Source: Chiridota heheva
Lineage: Eukaryota; Echinodermata; Holothuroidea; Apodida; Chiridotidae
Direction of reading: 5' to 3'
Length of the DNA: 64,000 nt
NCBI GenBank assembly: GCA_020152595.1
Contig: JAIGNY010003262.1
Coordinates: forward strand, 218,501-282,500
Below are positions 44,701 to 56,229 of the stretch, piece after piece. Under the pieces are notes generated by a model, which was given only the letters and a program-made list of their open reading frames with translations, was not told the origin of the DNA and searched no databases. Made by a program: the position numbers and the translations under genes. Position 1 is the first letter of the stretch; every line of letters begins with the position of its first letter.

Positions 44701-44989
44701 AAATGCAGCTCATCAGACTCCCCGTCTGGATAAACTGAAAAGGAAATAACCTGGTGGAATTGTTCAAATGTAAGCTCAGTTTGGTGGTGTTTTCAGTATG
44801 TCATCATATAAGTAACATGGGCAGACAAGTCCTGGCTCAGACATTTTGCCTTCTCCAAATTGTGGTCGTGGGAGTCTCGTTCCCTAGAAGGATGCTAAAC
44901 AAAAAACAGCAAATTTGTTCTTTGCTCTTATTGTTGTTGGAACACTCATTAAAACAATTCTGGTGACAAGTGGAAAACTTGCACTGGTA

Positions 44990-45230
44990 AATGAACAAAT
45001 TTTCATCAGAAGTTGCTGCTAATCTGGAAATTCCCTTCAATTTTCTTTCATTTCCGGGAGATTTCATCAAATTTTTTTCATTTTCAGAAAATTTTGACCA
45101 GTTTTCGGAATATTTTGGCCAGTTTTTGGGAACTTCCTTCAAATTTTACAACATTTTCCAAAATATCCAATAATTTTACCACATTTTCTAATTCTATATT
45201 AAGAAGATTTTTCCAAGTTCATCCCCCAAT
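44990..45230. repeat. Low-complexity TTTTC-rich repeat
   Basis: Degenerate units of about 30 bp around CATTTTCAGAAAATTTTGAC and GGAATATTTTGGCCAGTTTT. Reverse complement type of the A-rich region at 54780-55390 (GAAAATTTACCAAAA units). The two blocks may be copies of one mobile satellite. Confidence 0.6.
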
Positions 45231-45535
45231 CAGGCAGAAAGCATGCAACAGGGAAGGTGAAATCATTTCAGGGGGTAGCTTGCAACAACCCCACCCACCC
45301 TTTCCCCCGCCCACTTTATAAGCTCCCCACTTATAAGACTGGACCCTTGACCCAATATGTTCCATCAATTAAGACTACATAAAAAATGTTATTACATTAT
45401 CCCTGGTTCCCCCTCTCCCTGACATGTTATCCTGGCTTCACCCCTGGTTCTGCCCACACAACTTAAGTGGTAATTCCAATAACCGAAAAGAATTTGGATT
45501 TGCCTGATATCCATCTAGGGGGTGAGCTGCATCTC

Positions 45536-45965
45536 TATATGATAAAGGACTATTAAGGAAACAAAGTGGTGAAAAGACAATCTTTAAAGATTCCACTCGT
45601 GTGTTGAAAAATGACCTTGTAGTGTACAGTATGATAGTATAATTGCAAATCATAAAACAATGTTTGTGTAACTATTTATTTGAAAATTAATTGCCTCATC
45701 CTTACTTATTGGAAACATTTTTTGTTTAGTTATTTAGTTATATACTGTAACATGTACTTCACTATAACATGTTTTACCCATCTGCTCATGTACCTTGCAC
45801 TATAAATGAAAATAATAATGATAATATTAATAATAATAATAATAATAATAATTTCCTTTGATTGAAATATGTAAGTTAAGAATTAAGTTTGATCTGCAAT
45901 TATGACATCACATTTTACAAGGTCACTTTTCAACACACTGGTGAAATCTTTACAAGTACTCCTTA
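45536..45965. mobile_element. MITE family M2-like element (degraded)
   Basis: Left arm AAAGATTCCACTCGTGTGTT followed by GAAAAATGACCTTG (near 45587-45625); right arm in reverse AAAGATTTCACCAGTGTGTT then GAAAAGTGACCTTG (near 45905-45955). The left outer edge has GGAAACAAAGTGGTGAAAAG as in M2. The outer right edge is not recognisable. An AATAAT run lies at 45807-45855. Confidence 0.55.
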
Positions 45966-46289
45966 ACCATATAAGATACTTCAGGCTCTTACGTTTGTCA
46001 AAACGTGGTTTGATTAAAATCCCCTACCATATACATGGAAATTTAAATTTAAGACATGTTATATTGTGGGTTTTACATTTGATGGGGTATTGACACAAGG
46101 TGCCAAAGGAACCCAAGTCATGTTTCTAGAGGGGTGTAAGTCAAATTTGCCTGACGAATATTTGCATTTTCCTGACTTAATAAAAAAGATATATATGTGG
46201 CTGTGCAATCACACAACATAGAACAGTTAGGACAGAATCCCCCCCCCCCTCTTCTTCTCCCCTACTAATGCGGCTGAACTGACATGTAA

Positions 46290-46700
46290 ACGTGGTACTG
46301 CGTAACACTGCGTGCCCACTTACAGGTCCCTGGTGAGGATAGGGCAAAGCCTTGGTTGGGGTCGTGGGGGTAAAGGCCCCAAAAGATTTCTTGTTTTTGA
46401 TGCTCCAAAATGGCTGAAATTCAACACAAAGTTTGATAATTTGAGTGATGAAAAGAAGACAATTTTCATTCTAATGTATAATCAAGTCAAAAAATAATTT
46501 AGATTACCCTTTATAAACAGGCAGAGGCGAAATTGTCCCTGCAAATTGATAAAATTGTGGCATAGCCTTGCAATTAGCTTGGGTCCAGGGGCGAAGCCTC
46601 GGAAGCTCTGAAGATTTCTTGACTACAATTGTTTCAAATCAAGACAAACTTCCCAAAAGTAAGTGATACAAAGAAGACAACACAGCACCAAATAACTGTT
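46290..46700 (+). repeat. Repeat R2, copy 1
   Basis: Blocks GCGTAACACTGCGTGCC, GCAAAGCCTTGGTTGG and TTTTTGATGCTCCAAAATGG, ending GATGAAAAGAAGACAATTTT, recur at 47667-47830 and 48176-48375. Short AAGCCTYGG and CCAAAA motifs are shared. Unknown family, no coding. Confidence 0.5.
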
Positions 46701-46759
46701 TCTGTTACCTGAAACACTGATGCATGTTTATTTGAAGTTTCTGGTGAATGGTTACATCT

Positions 46760-47440
46760 TAAAAACCTAGTTTACGAAAGTTTCGTGTTTATGATGCGTA
46801 TCCGTAACCGAAAAGATTGTAAACATGGTAAGTAGTTTCACGATGCGTTTACGATATGTTACGAAATATCCGTTACATTTCCGCGGGCAAAAACATCATC
46901 AACATTTTCTCATAAATTTACACCATGTTTACAGGATAACTTAAATTTGTTAAACATGGTCAGTATAATTAAGTGGAATTATTTCAGCGAGCGTATATTC
47001 GGGAAACATGCAAAGGAAATTTAAGCTGCGTTTCCATTGCAACTTATTTTTCATAAATATGGTACGAACATTTCCGTGAAGTATCCGATAACTGAAAGTT
47101 CATCAACTTAATTTGTATTTCATAAACATGGTATGAACATTTCCATGAAGTATCGATAACGGAAAGTTCATATACATGTACTCCATTTGTAGATTTACTT
47201 TACATTTACGAACTAACTTAAACTACCTAAACATGTATTGAGCGTTTCCGTTAATATCTGGCAACGGATAATTTGTAAACTCGATTTGTATATTTCTTAC
47301 GTGTTTATGATCAAACTTAAATTTCATCAACATTGTTTCCGTGGAGCAATACGATAATGGACAACTTGTAAACTCTGTTTATATATTTCCTACACGTTTA
47401 AGGAATTCATAAACATGTTTTCAGTGTTTCCATGCATAAA
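46760..47440. repeat. Diverged tandem array around CATAAACATGG..CGTTTCCG
   Basis: Six or so rounds of about 110-120 bp that each contain a CATAAACATGGT or CTAAACATGT block, an ATTTCCGT/GTTTCCGT block and a GATAACGGAA or GATAATGGAC block, then AGTTCAT/ACTTGTAAACT. Identity between rounds looks low, so the array is old. Confidence 0.55.
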
Positions 47441-47589
47441 AAGATAAATGTGCACAAAAATAGTTGCAAATCGGACTTGAATCAATGAATCGAAATTGAG
47501 GGAACCACAATTTTTGAAAAACGTTATTCTCCAAAACCTATAAAATATCGCATTCAATCTGTTAATAAACAATTAATTTTGAGCAGTGG

Positions 47590-48380
47590 TGTCATCAGAG
47601 TTTTTGGCTTGGCTGCTGGGAGGAGGAAAAGGGAGGGGGGGGGCAGTGTCCAAAGTCAGTATTGCTAACGTAGCGTACGCGTAACAGCGTGGGGTCCCTT
47701 GGCCCATTTAAGGGCCTAGTGTGATCTAACGCCGAAGCCCTGGTAAGGGTAAAGGTTTTTCATTTTGCTTTTTCACTCTTTAATCAGGGGCTTTTTATTG
47801 AAGGGTTCTTTGTCTTCTAAGCAGTAGAGTCGGGCTTGTTCCGCTTCAGTGATCTGGTGGGCCGCCCACCAAGATCATGCTGCATATATTTTTGAGTTGT
47901 CACACTTGTCGCGGCTTCCTTAGCCCTTACTCTACCAGCACTTGTTTTGAAAATACGCTCGGGAGGCGGTGTCTAAGATGGGGAACCACGTGGGCACACT
48001 TTCGTAAGGCTTAAAGCCCCAAAATTATTTTAAATGAAAGACTACGACTAAAAATTAAAATAATGAAAAGAAGAAAACTCTAACAAGTGATTCGCTGGGC
48101 ATGGATAGAAGGAGGGAGGAGGGGGAGGGGGTGGGGGGAGGGAGTGGAGAGAGGCGGTTGTGCTCATGTACTTATGTAGCGTACGTGTAACGGTGTAGGG
48201 TCCCGTGGCCCGTTTAAGAGCTCCAGCGTGATCTAGGGGCGAAACCCTAGTTGTACTAAAGGAGAAGCCCCATTAAGCATTTGTTCACTTTTGATGCCCC
48301 AAAATTGTTCAAATTGAAACACAACATACGAACAGAAATTCATTGATGAAAAGAAGAAAACCCTAACGATAAATCTAACA
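47590..48380. repeat. Repeat R2, copies 2 and 3, with G-rich tracts
   Basis: GTAGCGTACGCGTAACAGCG then GGGTCCCTTGGCCCATTTAA at 47669-47715, and GTAGCGTACGTGTAACGGTG then GGGTCCCGTGGCCCGTTTAA at 48177-48225, about 508 bp apart. G-runs precede each (47625-47645 and 48105-48155); the second has at least four G3+ runs and could form a G-quadruplex. Confidence 0.6.
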
Positions 48381-49849
48381 GACTAAGGTAAGCTTTAGGT
48401 TAAGCAATTATTGCCAATCACAAATTAACTTGGTAAAAGTTTTGGAAAAAAAATGGAATCTTCATGGGGTCAACTTACAATCTTTCCCTTCTTGAAAATG
48501 GTGAACCATAAAAGGCAAAATGCATCAGCAGAACCATGGTTGGGATTTGAAAGTGTGGGATAAAGCACACGCAAAAGTTGCCTACAGAGAGTGCAGGAGA
48601 AAAAGCAAAATCATGAAATCATAACAAGATACAAAAAAAAACAGCATACAACTGTATAAAAGAAATGGATCTAAATTGGGAGGAAATGCTCCCCCAATAC
48701 ACCAAACACACGCCTAATAACGCCTATGAACAAAACTGATTTAGCTCATGAGGATCCTGTGAACAACTTCAAACCAGTTCCCAGTCCGCCCCCGTAATTC
48801 AAGATCAAGATTTTAAATGTTTGGGAGGGGTTTCTTTCATATACGAATCATCCTGTTGGCCAAACCGTGAATCAGCATAATGTCAGGTTGTGTAGACCTG
48901 ATTCTGATATCTAGCTGGATAGCCAATTCGCCGGGTAAGAATCCCCATACATGCCAAAGCCTATAGAGATTTTGGTATTTTCGACATATCAGGTTATAGC
49001 AACAGTTAAGTGATATAGAGAGGTCCTGACTCCCCTCCCCATTTTCAGAAGTAACGTTACCATGGTCCCTCGGATCCCCCACTTTTGACATAAAAAGTTA
49101 AGATTCTTTTTTTGGAAGCTGGCTACGCCACTACATATAATATATTTCACATCCCTATCCGATTAATGATGGTGACCAGAGATGTCAATTTGTCAGCATC
49201 ATGCCGAGTTCGGAAGACATAACTGAAACAGTGCATCCGAAGCCAAATCGAAACAATTGCCGAGAGAAGAGAAGAAATTATATGATTCCCTGCCCGACTT
49301 AGATCGATGTCCGACATGAGGCGACCGCCCCAGCCCCACCTATTTGGCCATGACAGTATAACATTTTGCATCTGTGCCCAACTAAGGTCAGTGCCGAAGT
49401 TTGATGTTGTTACGGTCAGCATTATGCCGAGTCGGGAGGGCATGATTATTATAAAACCGAGAATGGGCATGATTAAGATATATTTCTGATTTGAACAGTG
49501 CATTCCGACATTGCATACAATTATTTGACCAACTAAGATCATACCACTGCCCGAGTTTGATGTTGTCAGCATAAGGACATGATTTTATATCTAACTGAGA
49601 AGGAAATTCTTAAAAAATATATATAATGTAAATAGTACAGCCGACATGCCCCAGCTCTGCCAGACAGTTATCGGTGTCCCCCTCCCCAGGATCCCCGCCT
49701 TTTACGGCCATGAACATAACGTAAATGATTATGATATTTTATAAAACAATTTCACAAATATTTTGTCTTTTTTCAAAGAAACAAAACAAAAATATTACAA
49801 CATCAATTTTCCTACCGTTTTGCCTTCACAACCAGGCTTTTTGCCCGAC
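48381..49849. other. Intergenic stretch, no gene seen
   Basis: A degenerate set of GTCAGCAT.ATGCCGAGT blocks near 49195, 49420 and 49565 hints at old internal repetition. Two overlapping 60-141 codon frames (49147-49572 -, 49307-49489 +) are read as chance. Confidence 0.4.
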
Positions 49850-50158
49850 GAAAAATATTATAGCGAAAGCCAAATCCATCCGAGACATATTAGGTTCACA
49901 AGGGCCAGTGCTTGTCCCCAGTTCCCGTGGCGCAACCGGATGATAGTACATGACACCCCCTGGACGGGACGCTAGTCCATCGCAAATTAACTCCCCAGCA
50001 GAAGCGGTACTCATTTGTCACAGCTGGGTGGACTGAAGCAAGTAGAATAAAGTGTCTTGCTCAAGTATACAATGCAGTGCTCACGACAGAAATCGAGCTC
50101 GGTACCTTTGGAATACGAGCAAGCATGGCTCCTTAACCACTGAGCCACTGCACCTCTT
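49850..50158 (-). mobile_element. tRNA-derived SINE, inverse copy
   Basis: Reverse complement of the SINE at 38227-38515: head TGGCTCAGTGG (50137-50147 complement), degraded B box near 50090-50100, body complement of TGAGCAAGACACTTTATTC and CAGTCCACCCAGCTGTGACA, and CTGGACGGGACGCTAGTCCA near 49962. Confidence 0.85.
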
Positions 50159-50540
50159 AAAACCCCACATCCGTTAGGCTATGTTCCTGGCCCCTCCCCT
50201 CACATTCACAGGGAACAGTGGAATAAGCACATTTCAACTAGACTTATGTCTGTATGTTCAGATGTTTGTTACGTCGAACTTATATGTGACAATCAACATA
50301 TTATTTTGATTATGACACTTTATCATTCCTATTCCCTGCGCCCTCTTCAATCAGTTGATAACGCGGCCCTAAAGCATCCCAGTCGCCCTCAAATATACTT
50401 AGGGTTATCAGCCACCCGAAAAAACCCTACACCCAGGGAATGCAGGAGCTAAACCAGACTTAGAGCGCAAGGAGGCTGTAAAGTAAAATTTGCGATATAA
50501 AAACGATATACACGTGTCCACAATCACACAATATAGACAA
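50159..50540. other. Intergenic stretch
   Basis: No feature recognised. Confidence 0.35.
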
Positions 50541-50544
50541 ATTG

Positions 50545-50640
50545 GGAACATACCACCTACATACCCCCTACCTCCCCACATACTGCCCCCTCCCCATACC
50601 CCCACATACCCCCGCCACCCCTCCCCCACCTCCTCACAAT
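50545..50640. repeat. C-rich low-complexity tract
   Basis: CCTACATACCCCCTACCTCC-type units. The - strand Gly/Trp-rich frame here is an artefact. Confidence 0.75.
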
Positions 50641-51390
50641 CAGCGGAATTGTCAGGTATTTGGGCTTGTGGGCACAGAAACAACCCTATTTATCTATAAA
50701 GGAAATACAATGTTTACAATCACATACACAGTAAAGAACAATTTGGAACAGATCCCATAATCGATGTTTAACAGTATAGTACTTTTAGATAATTCTTCAA
50801 CAAAAAGAATGTCGGGTAGGATAAAGGCAGATATACCAGGATAGAGGCAGTCTTTCAATATTAAAAAGAAGAACACTTTTTAACTTTGCAACAACAAAAA
50901 ATAGAGTTGGTGGGGCGAGTCCCGGGTTCCACCGCCTTTGGGTGCTAGTGTTACTTTATCTGTGGTAAATCATTTTTTGGTTATCGTTCCGGATCCTTGT
51001 CACCTGATCAAAGGTTTATGTTTCCGTATACTGTCTACATAGGATTTTCATTATCTGAAATCACATAATATCCGGCTTAGCCTATCAATGCACGCAATTT
51101 AATTCGTTTTGAACAGCAATGCAACGCATGGATAACGCAACGTGCAAAAATTTCACCATTTAACTGGATAGCATGGCTGATAACTACCTGTATGGTACGC
51201 ATGTTAAAAGCATTGGGCTCGGTCCTTAGTAATGTATACGTGTGTAGTTAGTTGTATGGTGGGTCACCAGGCCGGGAAATGGATTTATTTGCAATGACGA
51301 AAATACGGCATCAATGCTTCTTACAGGTCTGCAAATTATTAAAAAAATTGACTTAGTTGGGGGCTACCACCTATATATAAGTCACTGCAA
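50641..51390. other. Intergenic stretch
   Basis: No feature recognised. Confidence 0.35.
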
Positions 51391-51450
51391 CTTGGGAGGG
51401 GGAAACTTAGGAGGGGGGGGGGCTGGGCAACTTGGGGAGGGGGGGGCAAC
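51391..51450 (+). repeat. G-rich tract with G-quadruplex potential
   Basis: Runs of four or more G at about 51394, 51410 and 51435, in three CAACTTGGGAGGGGG-type units. Confidence 0.8.
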
Positions 51451-52375
51451 TGGGCTCCTACGCCTATGGATGTAATCGGAAGAAGAAGGAGGAAGGTTAA
51501 AACTGGAGCAAAACAGTTGTTGAAGTTTAAAATAACACTATTAGTTTGACTTTTGTCTATGCATAGGTGGGATCTGGGGTGAAATGGGGAGATAGTTCCA
51601 CTTTTTATCATACTGATATCTTTAATTTTGTATAGTGATTTTTTGTATTTTTATTATAATCTTATAAGATTCACCCACTTTTCATTTTTTTCTTCATTTT
51701 GTAAATTTGTCCCCCCTCCCTCCTCCCCACTTTGCAGTGGGAAAATCCCGCCCGATTGCTTGCTTATCATGAGTTTTGTCAGTTCTTGTTCTTTATGCTA
51801 TGTGATGTATGATTAAGCGGCTCAAAGTTTGAAGAAGTTTTTTGCTGTAGGTTTGTCTGTATGGTTAAATTGATCTAAATGTCTTTCGCAAATCTCAGTC
51901 ACCAAAAATTTTAATTTGGGAAAGTATTTAATTCCTGCTATAATTGCGGTAGGCTATCGTCAAAACAAGTTATCAGAATATACTGCTCTCAAAGAACTAT
52001 AAACGAAAAGGTTTTCCTTTATCGCCCCATCACGAATTTGTATAATATTTTTGTTGATGTTGAAAATTAAAAACGTAAACAGCTTGATCATTTAGATTCT
52101 TCTTTTTATTTATTTATACTTTTATCATGGTTTGTTATACCACGGAGTCAGAATAGGCTCCCTGGTAATACAACAGATTTTAGAGCAATTTAGCAAATAT
52201 TAACGTTTTCTTATAAAGATGGCGCTCTTCCCTTTTAGCCTCATCTGATCAGACATTATTTGCCCATGCAATAACTGCGAAACATGATCATATTTGTTTG
52301 GTGATTGTCATCAAAGACTGAATAAAATCGCCTGAAACCAATGCTGTTTTTCTATCGGATGACCTAGACGCCAAC
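51451..52375. other. Intergenic stretch
   Basis: No feature recognised. Confidence 0.35.
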
Positions 52376-52906
52376 ATGTCGGCCTCCTTAGGCAGAGCGT
52401 TTAGACTAGGTAGGCATATCCAATGGAATTGTGAGTGGTTTTGTTTTTTTGATAAGCCGAACTTAGGTCGCTCTTATTCGCACGGATCCGTGCTGATGAG
52501 TATCAATGGTTTGCTTATTCACACGGACATTTGTTCAATAAGCTATGGTTTAAATTTAGTAAGGCTCTCTTCATGCAAGATTTGTATTACAGTCATCAAA
52601 GAAGAACAGAAATTAACACCGGTACAGTCACATTTTGCAATTCTCGCGGTCGGCTCGGGTGGACGTACATGCCGTGTTAGGCCAGCTACGGGCTCAGTGC
52701 AGTTTTGCCAAGTTGGGAGGGGGAACTTTATCATTATACAAAATTTGATGCACCAAAAGCGCGCCTGTGTACTAGTTGTATGCAACCTTTTTAAGAAACG
52801 GAATTGCTGGACATACATGATCGATCTGCTGCAGACGGGCGCTGCACTGAGGACTGTCCACAAATACCTTATTATCCAGGAGATGGGACGTCCATATCTG
52901 ATTTGA
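52376..52906 (+). CDS. Uncharacterised 176-codon open frame
   Basis: ATG at 52376 opens a frame of 176 codons (MSASLGRAFRLGRHI... start). A donor-like G|GTAGGC lies 33 bases in, so only the first 12 residues might be an exon. The composition (Cys-rich, no obvious helix or signal) and lack of recognisable domain give little support. It is longer than most chance frames in this AT-rich DNA, so it is recorded but not claimed as a gene. Confidence 0.18.
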   Translation: MSASLGRAFRLGRHIQWNCEWFCFFDKPNLGRSYSHGSVLMSINGLLIHTDICSISYGLNLVRLSSCKICITVIKEEQKLTPVQSHFAILAVGSGGRTCRVRPATGSVQFCQVGRGNFIIIQNLMHQKRACVLVVCNLFKKRNCWTYMIDLLQTGAALRTVHKYLIIQEMGRPYLI

Positions 52907-53048
52907 ATAAAAGTGACGTCAAACAAAGTCATTTTTGCGCGCGATACATGTGGGCAGTCCGTAAGCGTTTACTGTATGTCAGATGTGGTACGTATGGCAT
53001 GTAAACAAACACAGATGTTCGCTTTGTTCTTACCCTAATGCGGGGTGA

Positions 53049-53543
53049 ATGCGAGCATTTGCTATGCATGCTGAACAGAACATTATCCTATATGCACTCC
53101 AACATGGATTCAGAAGCAAAAGATTGTGTGAAACCAAACTCTTAGAGTGTGTGGATGAGCTTCCCAGAAATCTTGAAAGTGGAAAACAGACAGATCTCTC
53201 GATTTTAGATTTCTCTAAAGCATTTGATAAAGTTTCAGATAACCTTCTTGTACATAAATTCAAGCACCATGGTATCAGAGGAAACACACTTGGATGGATC
53301 AAAGCCTTCTTGTCTGACAGAACGCAAGTAGTAGCTGTTGAAGGAGAGGAATCAGACATTGGAAAGGTTGAGTCAGGTGTGCCACAAGGGTCTGGCCTCG
53401 GCCCCAGTCTCTTCCTGTTCTACATCAATGACCTACCTGATAACCTTACCTCTACAGTCCGCCTTTTTGCTGACGATACCATTGTGTACCTCACTGTTGC
53501 ATCAACAACCGATCTTATTACAGTCAATGGGATATTTTTATGA
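53049..53543 (+). mobile_element. CR1-like reverse transcriptase fragment, open frame
   Basis: An unbroken frame of 165 codons carries the catalytic core of a CR1/jockey-type reverse transcriptase: QHGFRSKRLCETKLLE (about residue 18), DFSKAFDKVSDNLL (domain A with catalytic Asp), HHGIRGNTLGWIKAFLSDR, VESGVPQGSGLGPSLF (domain B), LFADDTIVY (domain C, two catalytic Asp). It starts and stops abruptly, so it is truncated at both ends. No in-frame stop suggests a fairly recent insertion. It may be of the family whose 3' ends lie at 5725 and 1231. Confidence 0.93.
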
Positions 53544-53544
53544 A

Positions 53545-54479
53545 TACTTTTTGTCACCTCAGCCAGTCAGTAAAAATTAATGGTATTTTATATACATTAG
53601 AAACTTATCTAATACACAACATAATTTAAAGAAAATAAATTCTGTCCAGTATTCACTATTTGTTGAAAAATGATTAAAAAATTGTTTTTCTCCCATTGAC
53701 TGCAATGATAACTGACTGTTTGTTTTCCCTTTTGACTAAAGTTTGAGATTGTAAAAAAAGCATTTTTACGTCGTCGTGCACCACAACATTTCAGGATGTC
53801 CGACCTCGAAAATAGGCAGTTCCAGAATTGTAGTCATACGTTCATCCTAATGTTATTTATTCATTGTCACAACCCACGTACACGCACGCATTGTTATCAA
53901 GTGCTGGGACATTTGTTTTGTGTACATACATTAGGTTGTTGCAGATACCGTGTTTCCAGTTTGAGTCACACTTAAGCAAATTGTATTTTCCAAAATGTGA
54001 TAACTTCACTTTGTTTGCGCACAGTCTGGTGGGATTTCACCCTCTTAATTATCTGGAAAAAATGTTTATTAGTTGCCTTTTAACAAATAATTTTGCCAAA
54101 GTAATATCCATCGATAGTTTGTTGGTCGCCATGTTCCAAAACTTTTGTCGAGTGTCACGCCTGCGCATTTGTAATGAGGGCTTCTTTATTGTACTAATAG
54201 GTACAAAAAATTTTTTTTATGTGCGATAGGCCTATTTATGTGTTGTCTTTAAAATCAGCAAATGATTATTCAACCTTTTTCTGTTTCAGAGTTATTTTAA
54301 CAAAAGTGAACAATAAGTTGTTGTATTTCTTTGCATAATTCAAATTATTCTTTACAGTACTTGTACATGTATTTCCATGATCTGACGAAAAATAAAAATG
54401 GACCTTTAAAACATCAACAAACCAAACCTAAAATGGACCCCGTGTAGAAATTGCAAACGCAATTGCAATTCAGGCAGTA
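53545..54479. other. Intergenic stretch
   Basis: No feature recognised; a 121-codon frame at 53864-54229 (+) has no support. Confidence 0.35.
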
Positions 54480-54694
54480 GTCACATGACTATCATTAGAA
54501 CTTTGACATCTTCAAACTTGCACTCAATCAATTCTTCAACTCCTTTTGAATGTTTTTTCAGCTAAAGAGTGAAAATATATTTCTTTAACACCCAAATCAG
54601 ATGATTCTTGGCACTCTTTCTCTGTCCGTTCTTTGCATTCTATAGCGTTAAGTTTGTACTGAAGATGTCAAAGTTCTAATGATAGTCAAGTGAC
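54480..54694. mobile_element. Small MITE with 35-bp terminal inverted repeats
   Basis: Left GTCACATGACTATCATTAGA then ACTTTGACATCTTCA at 54480-54514; the same in inverse at 54660-54694 with one mismatch. About 145 bp of AT-rich interior, non-coding. TSD and superfamily not identified. Confidence 0.75.
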
Positions 54695-54779
54695 CACCTG
54701 ATAATAACTGCATGGTCTTATAAGCAGGAAGCAGAAAGAAGGGTCCTCCTGAACAGCTGCAAGCTTTTCTTTAGATAAG

Positions 54780-55400
54780 AAAAATTAAGAAATTATTAAC
54801 AAAAAATTGAAGAAACTATTGGTAAAATCATTGGCACTTTTAGTAAAATTTGGCAACATTTCCGATAATTGATGAAAATTTACCAAAATCAAGAAAAAAT
54901 TGTGCAAAAAAAGAAGGAAATTTTCTGAAATTTGAAGAAGATGGCACGAAAGAAAGAAATTTCCCAAAAATGGAAAGAGATATCAAAAAGAAGAAGAAAG
55001 TTTCCCAAATGATGGAAATTTTCCAAACATTGAAGGAAATTTACCAAAAATTAGAGAAAATTAACCAAAAGTCAAAGGAAAATTGCCCAAAAATGAAGGA
55101 AATTTTTCAAACATTAAAGGAAATTTTATACCAAAAATTGAAGAAAATTTACCAGAAATCGAAGAAAAATTGCTTTAAAATAAAAGGAATTGTCAGAAAA
55201 TTTGGATTGAAAACTGCACGTGAATTAAGGAAATTGCCAAAAATTGATAGACATATTTATTGAAGGAAATTTACCGACAATTGATGAAAATGTATCGTAA
55301 ATTGAAGAAAACTTTTCCCAAAATGAAAGAAATGTTCCGAAAATTACATGAGAATGAAGGACATTTCCCAAAGATTGAAAGAGATTTCTCAAACATTGAA
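54780..55400. repeat. A-rich degenerate tandem repeat
   Basis: Units of about 30 bp around GAAGGAAATTTTCCAAAAATTG and GAAAATTTACCAAAA. Opposite orientation to 44990-45230. The Lys-rich + frame at 54850-55263 is a by-product. Confidence 0.65.
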
Positions 55401-56229
55401 TACATTTTCCTGAAAATTGACGTAAACCGTGTCTAAGAATAATTATATCATGGTAAAAAAAGTATCATCGGAAAATGTCAGGAGACCCTGCCCCCCCTCT
55501 GACTCCGCCCCTGCAATCCATAGCCTACATAGACTATGGAAATCTAACTTACCATTGATTTAACGTTAGCCGATCCCAATTTTGTTCGCTGTTTCGGCAA
55601 CTTTTAAAATTATTTTTACACCTGAAATTCTGCTTAAATAAATAAATGTTTATATTTCTATATCTTTAAATGTAGCCATCAAATTTTCTAGTAACATCTC
55701 TTTCACATATGGGTAAATTTTCGTCCGAAATGTACCTAATTTTGAAACCCGTCTGAACAAGTGTCTCTTCTGCGAATAAATGTTTACAACCCTGAGCCAT
55801 TCACAGAGCTGTGTCAAAGGTTATGAATGTACATGAATAATAAGGCCAACTGATCTCTGATACTGTATGTTGTTCTGGGCACCACTTGACGTACTGTAGG
55901 CCTATTGACTAAATGTCAAGTGAGAGCAACGTGACTTCTATTCTATTCTCTCCAACTTTTCATTCCGATTTACTTTACCACCTAAATTTTGTTTTGTATC
56001 TTCAGAATCCGGGATTCTCTTTCTGTGGATGGGTATCTGCTTTCAATAAGATCGTTTTTTTTGTTTTTCTTCCCTCTCATTCTGACCAGATTTTCGCACC
56101 TTATCATTACCTGTACAGCGGTTCTCCTATAGTAGTTCTGTGATTTTTTTCTAGTTGCCTCGGGTCTCTCGGCCCTTGTTTTTTTAACATCACGACGAAA
56201 CGCTTCTGCCCTGACCTTCACCCCTCCCC
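55401..56229. other. Intergenic stretch
   Basis: No gene; the right end (about 55980 on) probably belongs to the 5' region of the LINE that follows. Confidence 0.35.

Noticed and set aside
49147-49572. 141-codon - strand frame
   Set aside because: Met/Ile-rich chance frame over degenerate GTCAGCAT repeats, with an equally open + frame.
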